64,000 nucleotides of DNA from assembly GCA_001598975.1 (NCBI GenBank), contig BBXU01001073.1, positions 1 to 64,000 on the forward strand. Direction: 5' to 3'. How positions within the stretch are numbered: position 1 is the first letter of the stretch; every line of letters begins with the position of its first letter. A program made the position numbers and the translations under genes. Origin of the DNA: Parachlorella kessleri. Its lineage: Eukaryota > Chlorophyta > Trebouxiophyceae > Chlorellales > Chlorellaceae. The notes below the pieces were generated by a model that was given only the letters and a program-made list of their open reading frames with translations, had not been told where the DNA came from and ran no database searches. Positions 12,801 to 23,745 of this stretch are shown piece after piece.

Positions 12801-15800
12801 TGCTACAAGTCGCTGACGGGCTGGGCATGTTCCTTCAGGGCGCAAGCTGCTGCCCCAGGGAGCCCCCAGCAATGGGGACCTGGCCAGCGCTGCAGCCCAG
12901 GACGGCGTGGCAGCTCTAGAGCGGGAGTCTGGCCGGAACCCCACCCTGTCTCGCATCCTGCTGGCGCTGCAAAGCGTGGCACTCACAGCTGTGTGGCAGG
13001 TGTAATGGGGAGGGATATCTCGAAGGCAGCCTGCTATGCTTGTGTGGCTTTTGTGAAGTAGCGGTTGGGGGGGCATGTCTGCCCTGCTCTCCGCTACTGC
13101 AACTTGCCAATGGTGCGCGGTCCTAGTCACTGTTAGGTTTCCGGTGCAGTACACGCAGGCAGCAGTCGTGGTAACACATGCTGCTCTTCATGCCTGTGCT
13201 TGCCTTACGTGCCTTACCGGTGCATACCAGGCACCAGCACATAATGGTTAACAGTCATGGACAGCTTCAACCAAGATCGGGGCGCCCGCTTTCTGGTGCA
13301 GGTGCGGCTGGCTGCTGTACACGCCCTGGCCAAGATAGCTGTGAGGTCCGGGGAGCCCTTCCGCCTGCAGTGCTACGCGGTCCTGGCGGCCTGCAGGCAA
13401 GTGACCGCCCTGCTGCCACTGCCCATCTACGGGCCCTCCTGAGCTGCACCGCGCTAGCTACAACTTGGGAGGTCCCCCAGCCACTGACCATGGCTGGGTG
13501 TGCGCCAAGCGCCGCATCGATTGCACCAGAGCGACCGGGCGTGATGATGGCGAAGTGGGTTTCAAGGATGTCTATCCACTTGTGCTGCTGGGCCTGCCCT
13601 CCTTTCGTAAACCCTGTGAGTTCTTCTGAACGGTAGATTCATGCAGTGTAACAGTGTACAGGTAAGGGCTACCTCCGCCTTATTCGCAGTCCTCCCAACT
13701 GACACCTCCTCGACCCCTGAGCTAGTCACTGTCCCCCTCCCCCTGCTGCAGCGGCGGCTCCTCCGACCCGCTGGGCCTCCAGTCCGCCACCGCCCCCGCC
13801 CTGGCCGTGCTGGACAAGATATATGCCACCCAGGCGGTGCTGGGCCGGCTGTGGGAGGAGCATGGGGACGACGTGGAGGGCTGGCCCGACGACGTGGTCG
13901 CCTCGCTGGCGCGGCGCTCGCGGCATATCACGCTGCAGGTGGGTGGGTGGTAGTTGCACCAGGTTTGGGACTCATACAAGTTCCCCTGCAGGTGGGTGGG
14001 TGGTAGTTGCACCACGTCTGTGACCCCTACAAGTTCCCTTGCAGGTGGATGGGTGGGTGGTCGCGGGGAAGGGGCGCTGGGGCGTGGTCGTGGTGGTGGG
14101 GGCCTGCCCGGGTGAGGAGCCTTGCCTGGATCGGCAGGCAGGCAAAGCAGAGGAGACGTTAGGCTGTGGCTGGCATGCTGGTAGGTCCCGGGCCGTGGTG
14201 GTCAGTTGTGAGGCTGCAGGTGAACCGCCAATTTACTGGCCAGGGCGGCAGCAGTCTGGCTGACGATGTCATGTGGTCTATGGCCCTCCGCTGTGGTCCC
14301 GCGCGCAGGTGGAGAAGTATGTGTGCAGCGTGCCCAAGGAGCGGTACGCTGTGCTGGGCCACCGCGCGCTGAGCGTGCTGGCGGCGGGCAAGGAGGAGGA
14401 GGTGGGAGGCGTCGCTGGTGCCCTCAGCTTCCTGTCGGGGCAGCGCTCGGAGGAGCTGACACAGGTGATCGCGCTGAGCTTGAAACTTGCCAACATAGGG
14501 AGGGTTGCATGCATGGCTTGACATGGTCAGTACTGGTGCCGCTGGATGGGTGGTCAGTTCTGGTGGCCAGATCTGGCCCTGAGCCAGCTGGCAGCTTGCC
14601 TGCACTTGGGCCGTTCTTGCGGGGCGAGAGCTCCCGTGCAGTGTCAGTCAGGTTGGTAAATCGTTTGTCATCATGCAGGCGCCGCAGGATGTGAAGTAGA
14701 ACACACCGGCTTCGAGGGCACTCGCTTAGCAACAATATCAGGGGTGAGGCCCTCGCTTGTCCACACCCATAACTGACATCAAAATCTAACCATTTTTTGT
14801 GGCCCATGCAGGATGTTTTGTCGGACCGCACGGGCTCAGAGATCGCCAAGAGCAAGAACCAGGAGATCGAGTCAATCCTGTCGGGCGGCAGCGAGGGCGG
14901 CGCCATCAAGATTACCTCTGGCCGTAGCGACGTGTCGGGCACGCTGGAGGACAAGAACAAGGTGGGATGGTGCTGGAGGGAGTCGTGTGTGTCCATGCAT
15001 AAGCCGGAAGTGGGGCTGTGCGCCATGGGAGCGTTTGGAGGCAGGCGTGGAATGTGGCACACATGCCAGCACACCGGGTGCCGCCCTCTGGCAACCAGGC
15101 ATTAAGTACGCTTAGGTTGTGCCCGCGGGGCGTGTGAAACAAGTCTCCAAGCTGTAATGAGTTTAGGTCACCTCATCCTCTTGGCCGTCTGTGCTCTGGT
15201 GGCGTCCAGGAGATTGAGACGCTGCTGTCGGGCGGGGGGCCTTCAGCTGCGTCAGACCCGTGGGCCGCCCCCTCCAACTCCTTCTCCTCCTTCAACGCCT
15301 TCCTGCAAGAGAGTGAGGGCACGCCCGCTTCCCCAAGCTTTGCCGCCCAGCCAGGTGGGTGGGTGGCACGGACCGTGCACACGCTGGACAGGTCATGGCC
15401 AGCTTGCCACTTTGCCTAACCCTTGCGTGGCTGGGTTAGCTTCGCTTCCTTGTTTAGGGTTGGCCCGCTGCCAAAACTGCGGGTCACCTGGGCTTAGCAC
15501 GGGCACCGCGGCAGTACATTCCATGCGCAGGCCGCATGGGCCGTTCTCAGCCTTGCCCTTGGCTTGCCCTCTGGTCGCAGGTGGCTCCGACGAAACGCCG
15601 CGGCTGGGTCGCGCCGGCGCCAGCGCCGACTTTGGCGGGCAGGCCACCACAACCTCCTGGTTCGCCGCGCCCGAGGACGGGCAGCAGGCGCAGCAGCTGG
15701 GGGAGCGGCAGCAGTCGCTGGCGCGGCCCGCCACCCCGCCCGGTCCCCCCGGCCGGCGTACGGCCACCGTGCTGCACATGTTTGTTGCTGACTACAACCA

Positions 15801-18800
15801 GCCTGACGAGCTGTCCGTGTTCGAGGGCGACCAGGTAGGTTGGTTGTATGTCGGCTGGTTAGCGGGCCAAAGGGGATACCTGCTTAGTTTGGTAGGATGC
15901 TGTTGCGGGGTCTGGAAGGGGCACGGTTATTCAGCTTACGGGCAAAATGGGAGCCCCGCGGGACCAGAATCCCAGCGTCTGAGCCTCACTGCAGGCTCGC
16001 CTGTCCCTCAACTCCCACAAGCTGCGCTTGCCTCCATGTGTGTGTAGGTGGAGGTGTTGGATGATGTGGATGGGTGGATGCTGGTCAGGGACCCCTCGGG
16101 CCAGCAGGGGCTGGTGCCCACCTCTTACCTGCAACTGGACCAGCCCGCGGCAGCGGCAGGCAGGGGGGCAGGGGGGCCGCTGCGGCAGACGTCCTCCCAC
16201 ACCCGCGAGCCCACGCTGGGAAACGTCTTTGAAGGTGGGTGGGTCGGCGGAGTAGGGAGTGGGCGATGTGGGGCGGGGGCTGAGAGGCGAGAGGAGGGAA
16301 GCTCTAAGGGGGGCATCGGTGGGTAGGGGTGCGGTTGGAGGGCTTGGAGGTTGTCGGATGTCTGGTGAGGCACAAGGTCACTCGAGAGCATGCCGTCGTG
16401 TGGGTGAGGACGGCCTGTGGCTAGCGCAGGGTAGTGCATGGATAGTCAGTCTGCAGTCTCTGTGGTTAGTGTGGGGCCGAGGTGGAGTCTGGGCTGCTGA
16501 TGGACGGAACTGGGTGCTGTACATACTGCAGAAGTGGCTCAGCAGCCAGCGGCAGCAGACACGCGGCAGCGGCGTGGCCATGCCAGGACAGGTGCGGGAG
16601 GCGGAGCTTCATGCAATGCGGAATTGCCTGTATAGGCATTTTGTATGTAGATACAGGCTTCCCCGACATATGGACCCTCTGGCATGAGTGTGCCCCACTA
16701 TCGATTCAAACTTGTTGCTTCTAGTACCCCTCAACTGGCTGACTGACTGAGCAGCTGGGCTGGCCTGGAGTAAGGGCAGTAGTTTCGCTCCCACAGAGTT
16801 TCGCTCCCTCAGAGCACTGCCACTGCCATGGGTGCCATGTACCCCCAAGTGGGTGGCTCAGTATAAGCCGCCTTGTCCTGTGCTCATGGATGGTGGTGGC
16901 CCGGCCTGCTGGTGCAGGCTCCTTGGATTACCAGACCAGCAAGGAGGATTATCTGGACAACATCTTCAGCGCGGCACCCTTCTGTGAGTTCATGCATTTT
17001 CGAGCAGATTTATGTAGGTTTTGCACAATATCGCCCCGCTCCATGACTGGCCTCCTCAGTGCCACCAGACGTTACACTTGCCCTCCACCCTGCTCATCAG
17101 CAGCGGCAACAGGCTTCACCTCCAGCCAGCTCTGTAAGCTCCATGTCATTAAGACCTACTTGGGAGCCCCGCCCGCTCTATCATGCGTCGCCCCATGATT
17201 GACTGAGGTTTGACGTGGTCCAGTCCCTGCTGCCCCCATGCATCAGCGGCCCCGGACCTCCCCACCACGCCTGAGGACTACCCCCTTCCCGCCGCCTCAG
17301 AGGATGCCCGGCTGTTCAACGGGGGCGCCAGCTCTACCGACGAGGGTACTGCTATTGCAGGGCAGCAGCTGAGGTAGGAATCAAACGCTCACCTGCCCCT
17401 GGCTCCCTCCCTGGGCTCGCGCCAGGCTTGCATGTGTCCCGTGTGTGGCCGCCATGCAGGCAGGTACATTCCCTGCTCGCTCGGATGCACCGCTGGCAGT
17501 GTGTCAGCTTGCAGGTCTCTCACTCCCCTTTGGTTTTGCGCACTCTGCTGCTGTTTTGAATGGTGGACCCCTTTGAGCGAGGGGTGCGTGGCTGGTAGCC
17601 AAATCAAGCTGTGTGAGGCCTGCTGGTGCAGGAGTGACGGTGGGCAGCGGGCCGCCGAGTTTGGGTCACCTTCCTTTACAGGTATGAGCGTGAGCGTCGG
17701 GTTTACTCGCTGTACAGGAGCCAGTGTGGGTTGTGCTTGGAGCCATGCTCAGCCTGGAGGAGATGGCTTCCCTTCTGCCTGCTCATGTCCCATTGTTGGA
17801 TGCCGTTTTAGGATGCTAGGGCGGCTGCATCGGGGTGGCATACGCCCTTGTCTGCCCAGTAGTTGCTGTTTGTGCACGACAGTACGTTAGCTTTGCCCTC
17901 CCTAAATCACCAACCCCCAGTGACAGGCTGGGGCGGTGGGACCCTGCTAAAACAAACCAGCTCCCCCATCCAAACATCGGCTCTGTGCGTGCGCCGTGCC
18001 GCAGGTGACTCGTGGGCACGCAGCGAGTCAGCGACTGCTACCCAGCCGCTGCGGGGCGAGTCCTGGGCCAGAACCTCGTCCATGGATGCGGGCGGCGGCT
18101 CCTTCTCCCCAGCTACCAAGGACACAGCCACCAGCAGGTAGGGAATGTAGTGTATGGGAGATGGGATGCGAGGTGTGGGCGGCACCAGTGTTGCAGCGGT
18201 GCTGCTGTGCATGTGCTGACCCCAGGCTAAGGGGTTGTGAGGGAGGGGAATGCGCAATATTCGACTACGTGGCAGCCAAGCAGTGCGACCCTCCGCTGCA
18301 ACTGGGTGCAGCTGCTTGCCAAGACAGGAGAAGAGAGAGAGACGTTGTTCCAGCCTAAGCTGCCGAGGGCAATCCTGATGGAATGGGGCACATTAGTCAC
18401 AGCTGCCGGACGTGTTAGCAATCGTGCTGTGGCTGTGTGATGTGCTTGCAGGCCACAGGAGTTTGCCAGGCAGGGCAGCGTGAGCAGCAACAACCCCTTC
18501 ACGCCCTCGCACAGACGGACACTGTCTGGTGGGTCGTGCGAGCGGGGAGCTTTGCCCTTTGGTACTGGGTCGGTATGGCAGCCAGCAGCACGCTTCAGCG
18601 CGCTTGTGCAAGCTTCACAATGGCTGGTGGGGAGCACGCAGTCCATCGTCTTGTGTGGCCAGCAAGTCTGGGGCGTTGCCCAAACCGAAATGTCTATACT
18701 CCTGGGTAGGCAGGGGTGAATATCTCACATTTGATGAGCCTGCCCTGCCCTGCTGCCGCAGGCGCCTCCTCGCACCGCCGCTCGTTGTCTGGTGGCAGCG

Positions 18801-19331
18801 GCGACCTGGGGTCTCTCCCCACCACACCCTCCAGGATGGAGGGCCAGGAGCGCACCATTGTGGCAGGTAGGCTCGCCCTGCAGTGCCGGCTAGATGGCGG
18901 CCGGGCATTGGTGAGCTCTTGTCTGGGGGCGCAGCACTGCCTGCCACAAGCCGGTGGGAGGCCCGCTGGGCGAAGGTCCGACCAACCCTGGCAGGGCGGG
19001 CGGCATGCGGAGTCTCTGAGGCAGCCATATTCGCCCGCTTACCGTGTGCCGACCAGCATCCCAGGCTGGCCCGCTGCCCCTGGTACTGCTAGGGCGGCAG
19101 TGCCCTGCCGCAGGACCCAACCCAGCCGGGGTACCAGCTTGGCCGGGCTGACCACCTGCTGCTGCTGCTGGTGGTGCAGGGTTTGATGCTGAGATGGAGG
19201 GCGAGCTGAGCGTGGCGCCGGGCGAGCGCGTGAAGGTGCACAGCGACGTGGGCGGCTGGGTGCGCGTGGTGCGCCTGGCCGACCACAAGAGCGGGCTGGT
19301 GCCCTCGTGGGCGGTTGGAGGGGAGGCCTGA
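6839..19331 (+). CDS. TASH3: TASH3, TPLATE-complex subunit with two SH3 domains
   Basis: Twenty-eight exons: 6839-7018, 7117-7269, 7434-7542, 7794-7957, 8410-8670, 8967-9205, 9836-10037, 10260-10450, 10662-10744, 10977-11140, 11495-11663, 12054-12209, 12471-12593, 12839-12999, 13302-13396, 13752-13938, 14309-14464, 14812-14961, 15210-15354, 15581-15834, 16048-16234, 16918-16983, 17247-17373, 17632-17681, 18005-18137, 18452-18528, 18762-18866, 19180-19331. Together they encode 1412 residues with every phase consistent. The helical-repeat body carries landmarks of land-plant TASH3: SADPVGARHALALVAEVAYR, AAWWVGEHANSLCGEYA, SGRNPTLSRILLALQ, RSGEPFRLQCY and VPKERYAVLG. An SH3 domain (about residues 1091-1155, PDELSVFEGDQVEV and GWMLV) is followed by a Ser/Pro-rich linker and a second SH3 at the C-terminus (ELSVAPGERVKV, GWVRVV, SGLVPSWAV). 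In plants TASH3 is part of the TPLATE complex for clathrin-mediated endocytosis at the plasma membrane. Introns 2, 3 and 15 appear to use GC donors. Plant TASH3 is shorter (about 1200 residues, from memory). Confidence 0.9.
13939..14047 (+). repeat. 53-bp tandem duplication inside TASH3 intron 16
   Basis: Immediately after the exon 16 end (CTGCAG at 13933-13938), a 53-bp unit starting GTGGGTGGGTGGTAGTTG occurs at 13939-13991 and again at 13992-14044. The sequence after the second copy begins GTGGATGGG like a third start. Each unit begins with a GT donor-like start and ends with TGCAG, so each looks like a 53-nt GT...AG mini-intron. Annotated splicing runs from 13938 to 14309. Confidence 0.8.
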
Positions 19332-20093
19332 GTGGGCCTGGCCGCCCGGCCCACACTTAACCCCGTGCTGCTGGTCTGTCCCCAGTGTTAACAGGGCAGG
19401 AGGAGGGGGGTCAGGATCTCGGCACGGGCCCTTGCCTCGCCTAGGTGTATTAAGTGTGGCTGGGGGCGCTGGGGTTTCGCGTTCCCCATGTTGCATGCTT
19501 AAGCTGCTGAAGTAGTCTCCACATAATTACATGTAGTGAGGGGCTGCAAACCGTTACCTTTTTGGTGGGCGCGACAGCTGCACACTGCCTGCAATGCGCA
19601 GTTTTCTCAGTCTAGAGCAGCGGCCACCTGTGCACAGGTTTATGCCCCGCGTTCCTACTGTGAGGCATGGCTAGCCAGATGCAAAGTTGGGCCTTCATAA
19701 CTGTGAGGCGGTGCTCTGATGCTTTTGGACCTGACCTGACCTCTCTGCTTCTTGAATACTGTAACACGAACACTTCATGTAGCGGTAAATGGGCATCGAT
19801 TTGCACTTCTTCACATGCACAGTATCAGAAGTATGCATGGACGAACATTAGTGTCAGTCACATGCATCTGTCCATGTATAGCTAGAGATCACTACACGAT
19901 TTTGTACTGCAACCTGCAATTTTGCAACTTGGATGCAGTTGAACCCAAGGCAATGCGTAAGTAATGGTAGCTATCACAAACAGCAGCAGCAAGGAGGACG
20001 TAGAGCATCCAGCTAGCGCCTCACACACAGCTCCACATTCCCCCGCTGTTAAACCCTACAGTACCCACCGCTGCACCCACCGCTGCCCCCTTG
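19332..20093. other. Convergent 3' UTR region
   Basis: TASH3 (+) and the PC-esterase-like gene (-) converge here. TGTAA at 19760-19764 is a plausible TASH3 poly(A) signal, giving a 3' UTR of about 430 nt. TTACA at 19527-19531 (minus-strand TGTAA) could serve the opposing gene, so the two transcripts may overlap by about 230 nt. No coding exon is seen. Confidence 0.4.
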
Positions 20094-22012
20094 CTAGAGA
20101 AGTGAGCCTGGCAGCTGGGTCCCCAGCCCCTCCCGTCTCAGCAGCTCCGCCAGCAGGTACGTCCACAGCTGGTAGGCCCCCGGGTGGCAGAAGTGGGTGC
20201 ACTCCTTCTGGACGTGGGCATAGTGGAGGGGCAGCGTGGGGCCCCAGGTGGCCAGGTGGGCACGGCCCAGCCGCGGCACGCGCGAGCGCGCCATGAGGTT
20301 GAAGGCGCCACCCTGCACCGCGGACGCATGTGAGCCGGGCAGACAGCTGTGGGCATGTTAAGACAGGTCAGTGTAGGATGACCTGGATGCACATTGTGCT
20401 AGCCAGTTGGCTGCCTGGTGTGCTTCCTTTGGGTAGGCCGCATGCTTCATGTCCGCATACCCCCACCCAGCCTCAAAGACTCCCTTGCCCTGCTTCTGAC
20501 AGGATATGTGAAGAGCAGGCGCGCTCACCCAGCCCCCTCTGCTGCATGTCGCATACCAAGCAACCCCACCACTGCCCCCTCTTCCCCAGGTACCACGCCC
20601 TACCCACCTGCTGGATGGCTGGCAGGTCGTAATACTGCATCTTGCCACACCGCCAGGGCTTGGGCACGGCACGCAGCTGGTTGGTGAACATGCCGCTGGG
20701 CGTGGCAAAGTGCTGGGGCGGGGTGTCCATCCACACCAGCTGCGGCAGCCACGCCTTGTTGGCCTGGACGTACTGCGCTGCATGGTCTAACTGCACACCA
20801 TACACTTCCTCCGTGGGTGGGTGGTGGAGGCCAAAGTTCCAGACCATGAGGTCTGCGCTGAGGTTGCCACCGGCCAGGGTGCGGAGGGTGGGGAGGACGT
20901 CCTGTGTCATGGACCACGCGTCATCTGCTCGCACTGCGCACACCCGCGTCCCCTCCCGCAGGTGCAGGCACTGCGGGTAGCGCTCTTTGGGCTTGGTCAC
21001 CGGCCGAAGTCGCAGGCGCAGCTGTGGCTCGTCTGTCACGTTCCTGCGGCAGCGAAGGCTATGTTGCCTGGCCTCTGGATGTGAAGAGCTTACCTGAGGC
21101 AGGTTTGGGCACAGCTCTGCTGTGTAAGCATGTGCCTGCACGCGTTTACCAGGTTAAATGGTGCCAGACTGCCGCATGAACGCCAGGCTGCTCTTCAGCA
21201 GCATCAGGCATCAGGCCAGACGCAGTGTCAAGCTGCCGCAGCTGGGAGTGCGGAGGGAGGCTTTTGGGGAGCCCTGCCCCTGCTCTCTATCGATCCCCCC
21301 CCTTCAGAGCTGTAACTCTTGCCTACCTACGCCTGTAGTCCACCGCAAAGCTGTGCAGAAAACACTCCGCTGCCAGGTAGAAGTGCCAGGTCTGGCTGTC
21401 TCCAAGAAACCACAACGTGCGCCCGCGGATTCGGGCAAAGAGGTCGTAGGGCGCCAGCTGCCCCAGGTGGAAGCCGTCGCTGAGAAGCTGGCTCACAACC
21501 CGCTGGGAGATGTTCTTGCCAGCATGGTTGGCCTCGCAAGTCCTACCCTCGAAAGTGCAGACGCCGCAATAGAACTCGCGGTCGTCCTCGGGCGTGCAGT
21601 GTGCACATGTTTGGTCAGCGCTAGGCAGGCCGGCCAAGTCAAACAGTGGTGGTAACGCTGGCTTGCTGTTGGGTGTGACAGCTGAAAAGGCAGGAACGCC
21701 TGTGAGCACAGTGAGCAGGTTGAGGATCAATTTTGTGCATGAACCTGCCCACTTGATCTACGAGGCAACTTGGGAAAAGACTACTCCTATCTCTTACCAC
21801 TTACCGCACAGGTCCCCTGAGGCCTGCAATGACAGCGCCTTGTTTGCCCCAGTGTCCAGCAGCAGTCGTGGTTTTACAGGAACAGCGTCAAAGACGACCC
21901 TTCCTTGGTGTAACAGTGAATTCCTGCCAAAGCTTGCTAGGGAGATGAAGCACAACACAGCCGGGAACAGTAGCCAAACGCCAACCACTCTAGACGACCG
22001 TGAGGTCTGCAT
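20094..22012 (-). CDS. PC-esterase / TBL-like membrane-anchored protein
   Basis: Four exons: 22012-21805, 21681-21327, 21043-20608, 20312-20094 (stop TAG). They give 405 residues, all phases agreeing. Met1 is followed by a single hydrophobic segment (about residues 10-30, VGVWLLFPAVLCFISLASF), as in a Golgi type II protein. A Cys-rich segment (CAHC, FYCGVC, GRTC) precedes RGRTLWFLGDSQTWHFYLA, the GDS block of the PC-esterase/TBL superfamily. The C-terminal block reads ECTHFCHPGAYQLWTYLL, equivalent to the D-C-x-H-W-C-x-P-G signature. The catalytic DxxH appears as ExxH, which is unusual. Other conserved-looking parts are DLMVWNFGLHH and VWMDTPPQHF. Plant relatives O-acetylate cell-wall polysaccharides. 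An analogous glycan O-acyl transfer or esterase role in the Golgi is an inference, and substrate and direction of reaction are unknown. Confidence 0.8.
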
Positions 22013-23745
22013 TCCATCATAATGCCACTGCTGGGCAATTGGCTTGATCAACCTGAATACAGCTTCAGCTCGGAATACAAATCATGACTAGTGCGCGTCA
22101 TGCATGCCTCGGTTCTGACTCACTCTTCGGCTAGCCGCCGGCTCCTACTGACTGCAAGCGTCTGTTATCTTTCCTTAGCTTGGATCTTGTTGGGGTCGTC
22201 CAGGAGGCCGCCACAGGTTGCCCACCATGGGGTGTTCTTCAGCAATATCTGGAACATTTCCCAAGCGAAGAACTGCTGATACCTAGTAGTTATAACATCC
22301 TTTTTACTCCCTAGGGTGCGGGCGTGCAAAGGCCACTACATTCCTCCCCTCAAATACTTGCAGACTTGATGGGCTCTTAGTCCTAGCCAGGTAAGGGGAA
22401 GGAGAGACAAGTAGCAAGGCTTTAGCTGACAGGCAGTATACGGCAAGTTTGATGGCTCAACGGTGCACCGCGGTGCAGTGGGCCACATGTGCGGGCATTG
22501 GTAACCCTGCTTGTATTAGGACCTTGCCTTATTTTCAGCGCTGTGCCAAGTGCTTTGGCAGCACCACATGCAATACAATGCGTGCTGGATGGTAGGGCGG
22601 GCGCAGCCTCCCTCCCCAGAACCAGACTGCGCATTTTCAGCATGTCAGAGAGAGTGCCTGCTTTGCTTACCCACAGGCATTACGGGGTTGCCTTGCTGGG
22701 TCAATGATGCAGGCTACATGCCCGACACTAGCGTTTCAAATGCGCTTGGCATTGATCTGCGCGCTGCTGTATGGAGCAAGAGATGTGCTGCTCTGCTGCT
22801 CTACACCGTCCCGTTCCTGAATGCGAGCTGGCCTGCTGTGATGCTTGTAGGGCTTCATCGACAATGGAGGCTAACTGACATGCGCTGGAGGTTCCTACCG
22901 ACCTTGGACGCTAGCAAGCAGGGCTATTGATTAAGCATACGAATGCTCTTTGAGTACTGCAGCGATGGTGCAATGGAATCTTGGCACTTCTCGATGTGCT
23001 AGGGATTTTGAGCTTGGGTGCGGTAAGGGCGGCAGGTAGTGGGATGAGAGTATTGTTGGCGGACTGTGTTGACAGGACTTGATGTAATGCGTTTGGGTCT
23101 TGCCTGAGCTTTGTTTTAGTGTTTGCATGCTTGTTTACGCATGTGTGCCCGCGGTTGTAATGTGAGAAATGCGCAGCTCTTGCGTGCAAGGTCAGCGGAG
23201 GGTCGCGGCTCCAGCTTTGCTGTATTTTCACCTGGGGTGCTTTTGTGCTCTGGCATACCTATCGAGTTGAGGCTGTGGTATTTGTGCTGTAGGTCTAGAT
23301 GGCTGGTCTGATTGCTGGCACATGATGCCTGGCCTGTCAAGTGGTGTCTGTATACACGACCACTAAAGCCCAACTGTTTGAAAAGTTGTAGGGCCTCTTA
23401 CAACCACACTTTCATCAATTAATCCCTGTTGGCTCAAATAAGTTTCGGGCCCAGAGAGTGCAGGATCCGAACATAGCTGTTTAAAAACAGATTAGAAGAT
23501 GGGCCAGGCAGGGATGTCCCTGGCTCAGGCTATGATTGTCAATAACGTCCATGCACAGGTGGCGCCCCAACACACCCTGCTGTCTCATATCTGCTTTGAT
23601 GATAAGAAAAGGAGCCATTGGATCTGCCAAACAAGGTCAAAATCGGTGACTCTCAACCAGACGCACAAAGCCGCACCCCGGACTGGGCAGCAGCTGTCAC
23701 TCAACCCAGCCTACCAAGTCTTCCATCAGCTCTCAACCCCTGCCT
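22013..23745. other. Intergenic 1.7 kb, no gene seen
   Basis: The region should contain the promoter of the PC-esterase-like gene (start at 22012, minus) and the 3' UTR of the PsbP-domain gene (stop at 23746, minus). TTACA at 23398-23402 (TGTAA on the minus strand) is a plausible poly(A) signal, 344 nt past the stop. Several 60-130 codon open frames exist, but none shows a recognisable motif or good splice signals. Confidence 0.4.
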
